From positions 1,798,001-1,862,000 of the forward strand of contig NZ_CP154826.1 in the NCBI RefSeq assembly GCF_039613825.1: a stretch of 64,000 nucleotides of DNA. The letters run 5' to 3'. This document shows, piece by piece, positions 47,428 through 57,701 of this stretch. Both the position numbers and the translations under genes were made by a program. Every line of letters starts with the position of its first letter. The stretch's first letter is position 1. The notes beneath the pieces are model-generated. The model saw nothing but the letters and a program-made list of their open reading frames with translations. It did not search any database and had not been told where the DNA came from. The stretch comes from Diaminobutyricibacter sp. McL0608 (lineage in GTDB: Bacteria > Actinomycetota > Actinomycetes > Actinomycetales > Microbacteriaceae).

Positions 47428-48630
47428 CTACGCGGAGGCGAGCACGATCGGCCGGTAGGGCTTGACGGGTTCCCTCGACTGGAATTCGAGAATCGCCGGG
47501 TTCACGATCTCACCGTCCCTGATCTCGATCGCGCGCCGGATGGTGTCGTCGGCCATCCATGCCTGCGCACCACCCATGACGGTGCGCAGGAACGGCGTGA
47601 GAGCTTCGCCGATCTCCCACGTGGCGGAGTCCCACAGGTAGGACGGACTGTGGTCGACCGCGTAGTAGCGGACATGGTCGCCCACCTCGAACACGGGGTC
47701 GTCGAACGTCGTGGGTGTCGCCCAGCTGAAACCCATCCCTTCGTCGCACGAGACGTCGACGATGAGACTTCCGGGCGCAAAGGCGACCAGGTCGGACTCG
47801 TCGAGGTAATTCAGTGGCGCGTTCGGGTCCTGCAGCGTGCAGTTGACGACGATGTCGGCCTCGGCGAGGAAGGGAGCGAGGGGCACCCGACCATGGTCGG
47901 TGAGCACGTGGCTGAGGTGAGGCGCGGTGTCGTCATGGTCGAACTGCACGATGTGCACGGAGTGGATGGGGGACCCGACCGCTGCGACCTCACGGTTGGT
48001 GAGCACCTGCACATCGTGCACGCCGTGGGCGTTGAGCGCGGTGACAGCACCGCGGGCTGTGGCGCCGAACCCGATCACCACGGCTTTCAGGCGACGACCG
48101 TAGTCGCCGGTGAGGCCGACGACCTCGAGCGCGTGCAGCACGGAACAGTAGCCGGCGAGTTCGTTGTTCTTGTGGAAGACGTGGAGACCGAAGCTGCCGC
48201 TTCGCGTCCAGTGGTTCATCGCCTCGAATGCGATGAGGGTGAGCCCCTTGTCGATCGCCAACTGGGTCATTTCACGATCCTGGACGCAGTGCGGCCACCC
48301 CCAGAGCACCTGCCCGTCGCGGAGATCGCGGAGATCGCTGTGCTGCGGCTTAGGCAGGAGGATCACATCCGACCCGGCGATCACCTCGTCGCGCGATCCG
48401 ATGCTTCCGACGAAGGGGCGCAGCTGATCGTCTGAGAGACCGAAGCGAAGCCCGTATCCGGTCTCCAGCATGATGCCGGACCGCAGGTCGGCGTCGATTC
48501 GGTCGAGGCGTGCCGGGTGGAGGGGGAGTCGCCTCTCGTGGGGTTTCCGGGAACTCGCGAGCACACCGATCCGCATGGTCGGGTCGAAGCTGATCGCGTC
48601 GAAGAACTGAACGTCGTGCGGAACATCCAT
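47428..48630 (-). CDS. Alanine dehydrogenase/PNT-family oxidoreductase (N5-(carboxyethyl)ornithine synthase-like)
   Basis: 400 residues. The AlaDH/PNT fold is clear: MRIGVLASSRKPHERRLPLHP at the N-terminal substrate domain, then LWGWPHCVQDREMTQLAID and ELAGYCSVLHALEV, and the NAD-binding VVIGFGATARGAVTAL. This variant is often annotated as N5-(carboxyethyl)ornithine synthase, which reductively condenses pyruvate with ornithine or lysine. That assignment is by resemblance; a true alanine dehydrogenase is less likely. ATG 48630 has GGGAG 5 nt upstream; the family alignment itself starts 18 residues later. Monocistronic, convergent with dxs. Confidence 0.75.
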   Translation of the reverse strand: MDVPHDVQFFDAISFDPTMRIGVLASSRKPHERRLPLHPARLDRIDADLRSGIMLETGYGLRFGLSDDQLRPFVGSIGSRDEVIAGSDVILLPKPQHSDLRDLRDGQVLWGWPHCVQDREMTQLAIDKGLTLIAFEAMNHWTRSGSFGLHVFHKNNELAGYCSVLHALEVVGLTGDYGRRLKAVVIGFGATARGAVTALNAHGVHDVQVLTNREVAAVGSPIHSVHIVQFDHDDTAPHLSHVLTDHGRVPLAPFLAEADIVVNCTLQDPNAPLNYLDESDLVAFAPGSLIVDVSCDEGMGFSWATPTTFDDPVFEVGDHVRYYAVDHSPSYLWDSATWEIGEALTPFLRTVMGGAQAWMADDTIRRAIEIRDGEIVNPAILEFQSREPVKPYRPIVLASA

Positions 48631-48699
48631 GATGGCTCCCTCAGTGGGCGCCGAACCGGCTCCGTCTTCGCGACTCTATGCCCCGAACCTGTGGGTCTC

Positions 48700-49236
48700 T
48701 CAGGTGAGCCGGTAGACGTGCTCGACGGCGCCGCCCTCGAACGGCGTGGTACTCGCCAGTGGGAGTGGCGACGTGGGTCGCCCGATCGGCAGCAGCGGCT
48801 TACCCGACCCGACGATGATCGGCATGACCGTCACCCGCAACTCGTCGAGCAGGCCGGCATCGACGAACTGGGCTGCGACGTTTCCGCCGCCGACCACCCA
48901 CACATTGCGATCACCGGCTGCGATGCGTACCTCGCCATCGAGCTGCGCGATGTCCCCGGCCCAGAACACGACCTCGGCGCCCTCGATCGCGGGCAGTTCG
49001 CGGTGCGTGAGCACCCAGGTCGGGATGCCAGCATACGGCCATTCGAGGTTCGGCTGGTCGAGCAGGAATCGATAGGTCGCCGCTCCCATCACGAGTGCTC
49101 CGATCCTGGAGTAGAACGCGTCGTAGCTCTTCTGGAAGGCCGTGAAGCCGAACTGTTCGAGCCATTCGATGCGGTCGTCTGCATCCGCGATGAATCCATC
49201 GATCGAGGACGCGACGTAGTACTGGGTGAGTGCCAT
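48700..49236 (-). CDS. Dihydrofolate-reductase-fold reductase (RibD C-terminal-like)
   Basis: 178 residues: MALTQYYVASSIDGFIAD is the typical N-terminus of the RibD-C/YyaP-type DHFR-like family. ALVMGAATYRF and NVWVVGGGNVAAQFVDAGLLDEL match the NADPH-binding parts. Such stand-alone proteins are common and their substrates are mostly unknown. ATG 49236 is chosen; a TAGCGT hexamer ends 7 nt upstream, so the message may be leaderless. The gene diverges from merR across 77 bp. Confidence 0.87.
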   Translation of the reverse strand: MALTQYYVASSIDGFIADADDRIEWLEQFGFTAFQKSYDAFYSRIGALVMGAATYRFLLDQPNLEWPYAGIPTWVLTHRELPAIEGAEVVFWAGDIAQLDGEVRIAAGDRNVWVVGGGNVAAQFVDAGLLDELRVTVMPIIVGSGKPLLPIGRPTSPLPLASTTPFEGGAVEHVYRLT

Positions 49237-49243
49237 GCGCGGC

Positions 49244-49249
49244 ACGCTA
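49244..49249 (-). promoter_or_regulatory. -10 element TAGCGT for the DHFR-like gene
   Basis: On the minus strand TAGCGT ends 7 nt before ATG 49236, with no Shine-Dalgarno between. Confidence 0.35.
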
Positions 49250-49276
49250 CCAGCGACCCCTGACGGAAGGCACCGT

Positions 49277-49307
49277 TTGACTTCGAGTGCACTCTAAGTT
49301 CTAGGGT
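49277..49307 (+). promoter_or_regulatory. MerR-type promoter with 19-bp spacer and operator
   Basis: TTGACT (49277-49282) and TAGGGT (49302-49307) are 19 nt apart, the overlong spacing typical of MerR-controlled promoters. A 20-bp palindrome with one mismatch (ACTTCGAGTG/CACTCTAAGT, 49280-49299) fills the spacer. TAGGGT ends 6 nt before ATG 49314. Confidence 0.7.
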
Positions 49308-49313
49308 GGCAAC

Positions 49314-49690
49314 ATGACCACAACACCGGCGGCGATGTCGATCTCCGACGTCGCCGGGCTCACGGGCCTTTCGACCCACACGCTGCGGTACTACGAGCGC
49401 GAAGGACTGATGCTGACACCGGTCGACCGCTCGTCGTCCACGCATCGGCGCTACACGGAGGCCGACCTCACCTGGGTCACCTTCCTCACCAAGCTGCGGC
49501 TCACCGCCATGCCGATCGCGCGGATGCGCGAGTACGTCGAGCTCGCCCGGCGCGGCGACGACACGACGGCCGAGCGGCTCGAACTGCTACTGATCCACCG
49601 GATGAATGTGGTGAGGCAACTCGACGAGATGAAGAAGAGCCTCGCCGCCATCGACTACAAGATCTCGCTCTACAAAGAAAAGGTGAATGC

Positions 49691-49694
<4 letters not shown>
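49314..49694 (+). CDS. MerR family transcriptional regulator
   Basis: 126 residues. The N-terminal winged helix has SISDVAGLTGLSTHTLRYYE and the wing RRYTEADLTWVTFL. A long dimerisation coiled coil (about 75-120) follows. There is no metal-binding cysteine set, so an organic or redox signal is more likely. Such regulators often control an adjacent aldo/keto reductase. Here the reductase start overlaps this stop as ATGA. The operator and stretched-spacer promoter just upstream fit autoregulation of the two-gene operon. Confidence 0.92.
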
Positions 49695-50668
<974 letters not shown>

Positions 50669-50678
50669 TTCCCCATTG

Positions 50679-50719
50679 CGGAAAGGGCGGACCCTCGAGC
50701 TGAGGGTCCGCCCTTTCCG
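50679..50719. terminator. Strong bidirectional intrinsic hairpin
   Basis: A perfect 18-bp stem (CGGAAAGGGCGGACCCTC with its complement) around a 5-nt loop, between the convergent aldo/keto reductase and fadJ-like genes. The stem has AAA and TTT near its base but no long T-tract outside it. Confidence 0.8.
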
Positions 50720-50730
50720 TGGATGCGCTG

Positions 50731-52866
50731 CTAGGAGACGCCCCGAATCACCGGGTGCTGGAAGGTGTCACCGAAGACGCGCTCGCTCGCACCGACCCGG
50801 TCGAGGTAGGGCGTGATACCGCCCATCTGGAACGGGAAGCCCGCACCGAGGATCATGCACAGGTCGATGTCCTCAGCCGCGTGCACGACGTCGTCTTCGA
50901 GCATCCTGTGGATCTCGTCGGCCAGCCCGTCCTCGAGACGCGAGAGGATCTGCTCCTTCGTCCACGGCGAGGTCCCGCCGGAGACGATCTTCGCGGCGCC
51001 CTTGTCGATGCCCTTGATCCGGCCTTTGGAGTCCTTCTCGAGAAGGGTCCCGTACTCGGCCAGCTTGTGCAGGTTCTCGCTCTGATAGAAGCGGTCGGGG
51101 AACGCGGCGTGGTGGGTGTCGAGCACATGTGCGCCGACTTTCAGCCCGACCAGGTCGAGAAGAGCCGACGGCGCCATCGGCAGGCCGAGAGGGGCGAACC
51201 CTTCGTCGACCACGTCGAACGGCGTGCCGTCGTCGACCGCGTGCATCGCCTCGCCGAGCACCTTCGCGAGCACCCGGTTCACCACGAAGCCGGGGGTGTC
51301 GGCGGTGATGACCGCATTCTTGCGCAGCTTCGCCGCCGTGACCATCGCTGTAGACAGCGTCGCCTCGTCGGTGTTCGGGGTCCTGACGACCTCGATGAGC
51401 GGCATCACGGCGACCGGCGTGAAGAAGTGGAATCCGACGAGGCGTTCCGGGTGCTTCAGCCGCGCGCCGATCTGTTCGACTGAGAGGGACGAGGTGTTCG
51501 TCGCGAGCACGGCCTCGGGCGAGATGTAGTCCTCGAATTCGGCGAAGACGTCCTGCTTCACCGAGAGCTCCTCGAACACGGCCTCGATCACCCAGTCCGC
51601 GTCGGCGAACAGCGACCGGTCGGTGGTTCCCGTGACCAGTGCGCGCAGGCGGTTCGCCTCGTCGGGCGAGATGCGACCCTTCTCGAGGAGCTTGGCGATC
51701 TCGTCGTGGATGTAGGCGACACCCTTGTCGACGCGCGCCTGGTCGAGGTCGGTGATGACCACCGGCACCCGCAGGCGTCGCACGAACAGGAGCGCGAACT
51801 GGCTCGCCATATAGCCGGCACCGATCACGCCGACCTTGGTGACCGGCTTGGCCAGGGCCTTGTCCGGGGCGCCGGCCGGACGCTTGGCCCGCTTCTGCAC
51901 CAGGTTGAACGCATAGATGCTGGCCTGGAACTGGTCGCCCGAGATGAGTTCGGCGAGTGCTGCGTCTTCGCGCTCGAAGCCTTCCTCCTTGGTTCCGCTC
52001 TTCGCTGCCTTGAGCAGGTCGAGGGCGAGATACGGGGACTTCGGGATGCTGCCGATGCGGCTCTCGAGCATCTTGCGCGCGATGCCGACGGCGGCATCCC
52101 ATTTGACGAGACGCTCGACCTTGCCGGGCACGTTCGGACGTTTCACGGTGATCTCGCCCGCGATGACGCCGTCCGCCCAGCGGATGGAGTCTTCGAGGAA
52201 GTTCGCCGAGTCGAAGATCGCGTCGGCGATGCCGAGCTCGAAGGCCTCGTCGGCCTTGAGCACGCGGTTCTGCTTGAGCGGGTTCTCGATGATCACTTTG
52301 AGCGCATTCTCGATGCCGATCAGGTTGGGCAGGATGTACGCTCCGCCCCACCCGGGGATGAGGCCGAGGAACACCTCGGGCAGCGCGAACGCAGCCGTCG
52401 ACCGGTCGATGGTGCGGTAGTCGGCGTTGAGGCCGATCTCCACACCACCGCCGAGGGCGAGACCGTTCGTGAACACGAACGACGGAACGCCGAACAGCGC
52501 CTGCTTGCCGAGTACATGGTGGCCGAGCTGGGGCAGCAGCTTCGCGACCTCCCTGCTCGGCAGGTCGCCCACCTTGCTCAGGTCGGCGCCGGCAGCGAGG
52601 ATGAACGGCTTGCCCGTGACCGCGACGCCGTGGATCTCTCCTCGTGCGGCCCGGTCGGTGAGCGCGTCGAACGTCTTCCCGAGTTCGAGAAGAGTCGCAG
52701 GACCGAGCGTGTTCGGCCGGGTGTGGTCGCGGCCGTTGTCGAGGGTGACGAGGGCGAGGGTCTTGCCGCCGCGCAAGGGGACGTCACGCACGTAGGAGTG
52801 CGTGACGACCTCATCGGGGTCGATGCCGAGCAGCGGGGTGAAGTCGATCTTCGAGTAGTCGGTCAT
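50731..52866 (-). CDS. fadB: Multifunctional fatty-acid oxidation protein (enoyl-CoA hydratase/3-hydroxyacyl-CoA dehydrogenase)
   Basis: 711 residues. The N-terminal enoyl-CoA hydratase domain has ILAAGADLS, LALGGGVEIGLNADYR and FALPEVFLGLIPGWGGAY. The NAD-binding dehydrogenase domain starts KVGVIGAGYMASQFA, followed by ATNTSSLSVEQIG and the His motif LVGFHFFTPVAVMPLIEV. It carries out the second and third steps of beta-oxidation, typically with a FadA thiolase. That gene (52873-54069) is 6 bp upstream on the same strand. Actinobacterial equivalents are named FadB or FadJ. ATG 52866 is the normal start. Confidence 0.93.
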   Translation of the reverse strand: MTDYSKIDFTPLLGIDPDEVVTHSYVRDVPLRGGKTLALVTLDNGRDHTRPNTLGPATLLELGKTFDALTDRAARGEIHGVAVTGKPFILAAGADLSKVGDLPSREVAKLLPQLGHHVLGKQALFGVPSFVFTNGLALGGGVEIGLNADYRTIDRSTAAFALPEVFLGLIPGWGGAYILPNLIGIENALKVIIENPLKQNRVLKADEAFELGIADAIFDSANFLEDSIRWADGVIAGEITVKRPNVPGKVERLVKWDAAVGIARKMLESRIGSIPKSPYLALDLLKAAKSGTKEEGFEREDAALAELISGDQFQASIYAFNLVQKRAKRPAGAPDKALAKPVTKVGVIGAGYMASQFALLFVRRLRVPVVITDLDQARVDKGVAYIHDEIAKLLEKGRISPDEANRLRALVTGTTDRSLFADADWVIEAVFEELSVKQDVFAEFEDYISPEAVLATNTSSLSVEQIGARLKHPERLVGFHFFTPVAVMPLIEVVRTPNTDEATLSTAMVTAAKLRKNAVITADTPGFVVNRVLAKVLGEAMHAVDDGTPFDVVDEGFAPLGLPMAPSALLDLVGLKVGAHVLDTHHAAFPDRFYQSENLHKLAEYGTLLEKDSKGRIKGIDKGAAKIVSGGTSPWTKEQILSRLEDGLADEIHRMLEDDVVHAAEDIDLCMILGAGFPFQMGGITPYLDRVGASERVFGDTFQHPVIRGVS

Positions 52867-52872
52867 TGACGG

Positions 52873-54069
52873 CTACGCCTTTCCGTTCCAGTTCGGGTTT
52901 TCCCAGATGACAGAGCCGCCCTGGCCGAGTCCGATGCACATCGCGGTCAGGCCGTAGCGAACCTCGGGGTGCTCGGCGAACTGGGCGGCGAGCTGGATCA
53001 TGAGGCGCACGCCGGATGCGGCGAGCGGATGCCCGATCGCGATCGCGCCACCCCACTTGTTCACGCGGGGATCTTCGTCGTCGATGCCGAAGTGGTCGAG
53101 AAGCGAGAGCACCTGGATGGCGAAGGCCTCGTTGAGCTCGAACAGGCCGATGTCATCGATCGTCAGGCCCGCCTTGCGGAGAGCCTTCTCGGTCGACGGA
53201 ACCGGTCCGATACCCATGATCTCGGGCTCGACGCCGGCGAAGGCGAAGCTCGCCATGCGCATCTTGGGGGTGAGACCGAGCTCCTTCACCGCGTCTCCGG
53301 AAGCCAGGAGGCTCGCGGTGGCGCCGTCGGTGAGCGGCGACGCATTGCCCGCCGTCACACGCCCGTGAGCGCGGAACGGCGTCTTCAGGGTGGCGAGACC
53401 CTCCAGAGTGGTCTGGGGGCGCATCCCTTCGTCTTCGGTCGCGAGACCCCAGCCGGCTTCGCTGCGGATGGCCACGGACACCAGGTCGGGCTGGATCTTG
53501 CCGGCGGCGTAAGCGGCGGCAACCTTCTGCTGGCTGTGCATCGCGAAACGGTCGGCACGCTCCTTCGTGAGCTCCGGGAACCGGTCGTGGATGCGCTCAG
53601 CGGTCATGCCCATGTTGAGGGCGTCTTCGCTCACCAGGCGCTCGGCGAGGAAGCGGGGGTTCGGGTCGGCCCCGAAACCCATCGGGTGACGGCCCATGTG
53701 CTCGACACCGCCTGCGATGGCGAGGTCGTACTGACCGAATCCGATGCCGGCCCCGAGTGTCGTCACGCTGGTCATCGCGCCGGCGCACATGCGGTCGATC
53801 GCGAACCCGGGAACGGATTTCGGCAGGCCCGCGAGGAGCGCAGCGGTACGCCCGAGGGTGAGCCCCTGGTCACCCTGCTGGGTCGTCGCGGCGATGGCCA
53901 CGTCGTCGATCCGGTCCTTCGGGACGAGAGGGTTGCGCTCCATCAGCCCGATGATCGCCTTGACCACCAGATCGTCCGCCCTGGTGTTCCAGTACTGCCC
54001 TTTTTCGCCGGCTCGCCCGAACGGAGTACGGACTCCGTCGACGAAGACGACTTCAGCTCTTTCGGCCAC
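52873..54069 (-). CDS. fadA: Acetyl-CoA acyltransferase (thiolase) FadA
   Basis: Last step of beta-oxidation: thiolytic release of acetyl-CoA. The 398-residue protein has the acyl-accepting Cys in IDRMCAGAMTSV, then GGVEHMGRHPMG, the His in GGAIAIGHPLAASG and the second Cys in AMCIGLGQGGS. GTG 54069 (VAERAEVVFVDG) has GGGAGG at good spacing and fits the family; GTG 54081 is less likely. Forms a two-gene operon with the FadB-like gene, 6 bp apart. Confidence 0.94.
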   Translation of the reverse strand: MAERAEVVFVDGVRTPFGRAGEKGQYWNTRADDLVVKAIIGLMERNPLVPKDRIDDVAIAATTQQGDQGLTLGRTAALLAGLPKSVPGFAIDRMCAGAMTSVTTLGAGIGFGQYDLAIAGGVEHMGRHPMGFGADPNPRFLAERLVSEDALNMGMTAERIHDRFPELTKERADRFAMHSQQKVAAAYAAGKIQPDLVSVAIRSEAGWGLATEDEGMRPQTTLEGLATLKTPFRAHGRVTAGNASPLTDGATASLLASGDAVKELGLTPKMRMASFAFAGVEPEIMGIGPVPSTEKALRKAGLTIDDIGLFELNEAFAIQVLSLLDHFGIDDEDPRVNKWGGAIAIGHPLAASGVRLMIQLAAQFAEHPEVRYGLTAMCIGLGQGGSVIWENPNWNGKA

Positions 54070-54143
54070 AATGCCTCCCACTTGTCACAGTCGGCTTCGA
54101 TCCTAAGGTCGGCCCTGCATGGGAAAGAATCGTTTGCCTGAAC

Positions 54144-55340
54144 CTACGAATCGGCTTCGGCAGTGTCGTCGGTCTTTTGGCTGGCTTCCACAAACGACTG
54201 GGCGATCACCTGTGCGGTCGCCTCAATTTGCCAGTCTCTGGCACCCAATTCCGCGAGTGCGGCGCCGATCGCCGCAGCCGTCGGATCGGCAGGGGGAGTC
54301 CACGCGACCCGACGCAGTGACTCGGGCGTGAGCAGGTTCTCGACGGGGATCGCGAGCTGTCCCGACAGGTCGGTGATGGCCGCACGAGCCGCCTTCAGTC
54401 GTGCATCCGCTTCAGGATTGCGGTCCGCCCAGGCCCGGGGTGGCGGAAGGCTCTCACCGTTGCTGCGCATCACCGGAAGATCGTTCGTCGTGCGCCCTGC
54501 CTCGATCGCCGCCCACCAGCGGTCGAGTTCGGTGCGGCTGGCGCGACCGTTGAATTCCCGCATCGCTGCGAGAGCGCGCTTGCTCTCCGGCATCGCGCGC
54601 GCCGCCGCGGTGAGGGACGCATCCGGAACCAGCCGGCCGGGTGCCACATCCGTCGTCCGCGCCAGCTCGTCGCGCGCCAGCCACAGTTCACGCGCAACAG
54701 CCAGGTTGCGGAGGCCGCGGATGCTGTGAACACCCGATAGGCGGCGCCACGGCTCCGCGCGCACAGGTTTGAGGTCGCGCTTCAGTTCGTCCTCGAACTC
54801 CTGTGCCGCGATCTCTGTCTTCTCTGCTTCCGCGAGCAGGGCGGCCATCGCGTCGCGCAGGTCGGGCAGGAGCTCCACATCCAGGGCGGCATAGTTGAGC
54901 CACGGCTCGGGAAGGGGACGCGTCGACCAGTCGGCGGCCGAATGCTCTTTCGCCAGGTGGATGCCGAGGAGTTCCTCGACGACGGTGCCGAGACCGACGC
55001 GGGGCATGCCGAGCAGCCGGGCCGCGAGCTCGGTGTCGAAGATATGCGCAGGATGCAGGCCGACTTCGCGCAGGCAGGCGAGGTCCTGCGTGGCCGCGTG
55101 AAGCACCCACTCATCGTCGACGATGGCGGCATTCAGTTCATCGAACCGACCGACTGCCGGCGGGTCGAAGAGGAAGGTGCCGGCTCCGCGCCGGAACACC
55201 TGAATCAGATAGGCGCGCTGCGAATAGCGGAAACCGGATGCGCGTTCCGCGTCGACGGCGATCGGGCCATCGCCGAGCGCGATCGCCTCCGTCGCTTCGA
55301 GGTAAGCCTCGCGGGAATCGATGACGATATGGTCAGCCAC
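54144..55340 (-). CDS. rnd: Ribonuclease D (DEDDy exonuclease with HRDC domain)
   Basis: 398 residues. The exonuclease domain carries all four acids: AVDAERAS (Asp, Glu), LHAATQDLACL (Asp) and the DEDDy motif YAALDVELL (Tyr, Asp). HRDC-type helical regions follow in the middle and C-terminal thirds. RNase D trims 3' ends of tRNA and other structured RNAs. ATG 55340 overlaps the end of the DUF3000 gene by 8 nt, a conserved actinobacterial pairing. Confidence 0.93.
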   Translation of the reverse strand: MADHIVIDSREAYLEATEAIALGDGPIAVDAERASGFRYSQRAYLIQVFRRGAGTFLFDPPAVGRFDELNAAIVDDEWVLHAATQDLACLREVGLHPAHIFDTELAARLLGMPRVGLGTVVEELLGIHLAKEHSAADWSTRPLPEPWLNYAALDVELLPDLRDAMAALLAEAEKTEIAAQEFEDELKRDLKPVRAEPWRRLSGVHSIRGLRNLAVARELWLARDELARTTDVAPGRLVPDASLTAAARAMPESKRALAAMREFNGRASRTELDRWWAAIEAGRTTNDLPVMRSNGESLPPPRAWADRNPEADARLKAARAAITDLSGQLAIPVENLLTPESLRRVAWTPPADPTAAAIGAALAELGARDWQIEATAQVIAQSFVEASQKTDDTAEADS

Positions 55341-55929
55341 GATTCGCCCGTCGAGTGGAGAGGAGGCTCACGCCCTCTCCCGTCGGGGGCAACCCGGCAA
55401 GCATGCAGAGCAGTTCGCCCCAGCCTTCGACGTGTGCGGCCACATCGTGCTCGAGGGGTGTCCAGGATGCGCGCAGCTCGATCTGCGAACCGTCACCCTG
55501 CTTGGCCAGTTCGCCGAAACCGGTCGAGATGATCTTGGTCGCCGTGCCGGACGCCGCGGTGTATTTCGCCCCGCGGGCGTCGAGGGCGTCGACCAGCCAC
55601 GACCAGGCGACATCGGCGAGGAACGGGTCGAGACCGATCTCCGTCTCGAGAGGAGCCTGCGCGAAGCAGACCACCCGGAACCGACCGCCCCAGGCCTCGG
55701 GCTCTTCGGGGTCGTACAGGAGGATGAACCGGCCAGTGCCCAGATCTGAGTCGCTTCCGTGACGCGCGGGCCTCACGTCCGCCGCGAGGGCGACGGCGTG
55801 CGGTGCGAGCTGCCCGGGTGCCGGGATCTCGGTGATGACGAGTTCCGGCCGCGCCTTGGCCCTGCGAATCGCCTCCAACGCCGCAGTGAACTCCGCTGGA
55901 ATGCCCGGCGTTGAGGGTGAAGTCGACAC
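55333..55929 (-). CDS. DUF3000 domain protein
   Basis: 198 residues, soluble. The conserved core begins FTAALEAIRRAKARPELVITEIPAP and continues with GRFILLYDPEEPEAWGGRFRVVCF and DVAWSWLVDAL. DUF3000 is restricted to actinobacteria and lies upstream of rnd; its role is unknown. GTG 55929 is used as start. Overlap with rnd implies coupled translation. It diverges from the hydrolase gene. Confidence 0.9.
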   Translation of the reverse strand: MSTSPSTPGIPAEFTAALEAIRRAKARPELVITEIPAPGQLAPHAVALAADVRPARHGSDSDLGTGRFILLYDPEEPEAWGGRFRVVCFAQAPLETEIGLDPFLADVAWSWLVDALDARGAKYTAASGTATKIISTGFGELAKQGDGSQIELRASWTPLEHDVAAHVEGWGELLCMLAGLPPTGEGVSLLSTRRANRG

Positions 55930-56000
55930 GTACGAAGACTAGAGTTCGTAAGCGTTGCGCGAGCGAAGGCACGCCGCTGCAACGGAGGGAGGCAGTTGGC

Positions 56001-57212
56001 ATGACCGGTGGAAACGGGCAGGGAAAGCTCCTCTGGACAGCTGTGGGCGGAGCCGCGGTGCTCGGACTCGCGGGCATCGCGTTCGCCGGGTATGCGATGG
56101 CCCGCGTGGCGCGGGCGGTGGTGGTGCCCGTTCGCAAGCGACCGCAGAACCAGCGCATCGTGGCCGTCGACCCGGTGGGACGTACCGTCACGCTCGCCGA
56201 TACCCCGGATGCGTCGGTGCCGGGACGCTACGGCCTCTGGTTCGACGACGACAGCGGTTATGCCAGGCTCGGCGGCGTCGTCGAACGCTCGAATGGAACC
56301 GTCACGCGCTCTCTCCTCGACGTGGTCTTCGGCGAACTGCATCCGACAAGCCGTGCCCGTCTCAGCGGATGGTTCTACCTGACTCCCGAGGAACTCGGGT
56401 TCGACGTCGAGAGCGTGGAGATCGAGACCTCGCTCGGCCAGGCGCCGGCGTGGCATGTTCTCGCCGGTGACATGGGCGCCGATCAGGACCGCTGGGTGAT
56501 CCAGGTCCACGGCTGGGGAGCGGCACGGGAGGAAGGACTGCGCGCGGTGCCGGTGTTCCGCGCTTCCGGGTACTCGTCGCTGCTGATCTCCTACCGCAAC
56601 GACCGCGACGCACCGGCGAGCGAGGACAAGCGCTATGGTCTGGGCGGAACCGAGTGGCTCGACGTCGAGGCGGCGATCCGTTTCGCCAGGGATCGCGGCG
56701 CGAAATCGATCGTGCTCATGGGCTGGTCGATGGGCGGCGCGGTCGTACTCCAGACGATCACCCGCTCCCCGTCTGTCGACCTGATCACCGGGCTCGTGCT
56801 CGAATCACCGGTCATCGACTGGATCGACGCGCTCGAATACCAGGCGAAACTACTGAAGCTTCCGCCCGTCATCACTCTCGGCGCCCTGCGCATCATCGGA
56901 TCGGACTGGGGCGCCCCGATCACCGGCCAGGGGGCGGCCATCGACTTCGCCAGCATGGACTTCGTCGCGCGGGCCGCCGATCTGAGCCTGCCGATGCTCG
57001 TACTCCACAGCGACGACGACGGCTGGGTTCCATCGACGAGTTCGCGTGCCCTGGCGATCGCGCGCCCCGACATCGTCACGTTCGTGCCGTTCGAGAACGC
57101 GCTGCACACGAAGCTCTGGAATTACGACGAGGAGCGCTGGCGCCGGTCGATCGCCGAATGGCTGTCGGCGCATGTCAACGATTCGAACCGCAGCCGCGCG
57201 CGTTCGGTGTAG
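56001..57212 (+). CDS. Membrane-anchored alpha/beta hydrolase
   Basis: 403 residues. ATG 56001 follows GGAGGGAGG. One membrane helix (about 12-31) anchors the N-terminus. The hydrolase fold spans about 165-395: oxyanion HGWGAAREEG, nucleophile elbow GWSMGG, Asp in VLHSDDDGWVPS and His in ALHTKLWN complete the Ser-Asp-His triad. It resembles BEM46/YtpA-like serine hydrolases. Possible esterase or thioesterase; substrate unknown. Monocistronic; convergent with sufE. Confidence 0.87.
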   Translation: MTGGNGQGKLLWTAVGGAAVLGLAGIAFAGYAMARVARAVVVPVRKRPQNQRIVAVDPVGRTVTLADTPDASVPGRYGLWFDDDSGYARLGGVVERSNGTVTRSLLDVVFGELHPTSRARLSGWFYLTPEELGFDVESVEIETSLGQAPAWHVLAGDMGADQDRWVIQVHGWGAAREEGLRAVPVFRASGYSSLLISYRNDRDAPASEDKRYGLGGTEWLDVEAAIRFARDRGAKSIVLMGWSMGGAVVLQTITRSPSVDLITGLVLESPVIDWIDALEYQAKLLKLPPVITLGALRIIGSDWGAPITGQGAAIDFASMDFVARAADLSLPMLVLHSDDDGWVPSTSSRALAIARPDIVTFVPFENALHTKLWNYDEERWRRSIAEWLSAHVNDSNRSRARSV

Positions 57213-57220
57213 TTAGCAGG

Positions 57221-57664
57221 TCAGGCGGCGGCGAGCTTCTCGCGTACCTGGCGCTTCGTGCGGCCGAGCAGTGCGGACATCCCGCGGATGCGCAGAGGCG
57301 ACACCGCCTGGGTGAGGCCGAGCATCTGGGGAAAGTCGTCAGGCACGGCGAGCACCTCGTCGGAGGTCAGTCCTGCCAGCCCCTGCGCGAGAATCGAGGC
57401 GAAGCCGCGTGTCGTCGGCGACTCCCTCGGTGCCGTCGCGAAGAGATGCACCACATCGTGCTCGTCGACCTCGACGAAGATGTACACCGGCGACTGGCAT
57501 TCCACAACCCGCTCGAAGAGGTCGGGGTGGTCCTGGTACCGCTCGGGAAGCTCAGGCAGGTCGTTCGAGAACTCCAGCAGTAACTGGAGCCGGTCGGGCT
57601 GCTCGAGCGCCAGGAAGTCGTCGCGGATCTCCGCGAGCGCGGGGGCGAGTGTCACGTCAGTCAT
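57221..57664 (-). CDS. sufE: SufE family sulfur-acceptor protein
   Basis: About 147 residues. SufE takes sulfane sulfur from the cysteine desulfurase SufS and passes it to the SufBCD scaffold. The fold shows LLLEFSNDLPELPERY and VVECQSPVYIFVEV, in which the Cys is the sulfur acceptor, and a C-terminal segment GLTQAVSPLRIRGMSALLGRTKRQV typical of SufE. ATG 57664 or 57673 could start it. It is paired with the sulfurtransferase gene 80 bp upstream on the same strand, a common actinobacterial arrangement for sulfur trafficking. Confidence 0.92.
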   Translation of the reverse strand: MTDVTLAPALAEIRDDFLALEQPDRLQLLLEFSNDLPELPERYQDHPDLFERVVECQSPVYIFVEVDEHDVVHLFATAPRESPTTRGFASILAQGLAGLTSDEVLAVPDDFPQMLGLTQAVSPLRIRGMSALLGRTKRQVREKLAAA

Positions 57665-57701
57665 CGGTTCCATTTTCTCTCAGCAACCTGAACGCGGCGA
57701 A

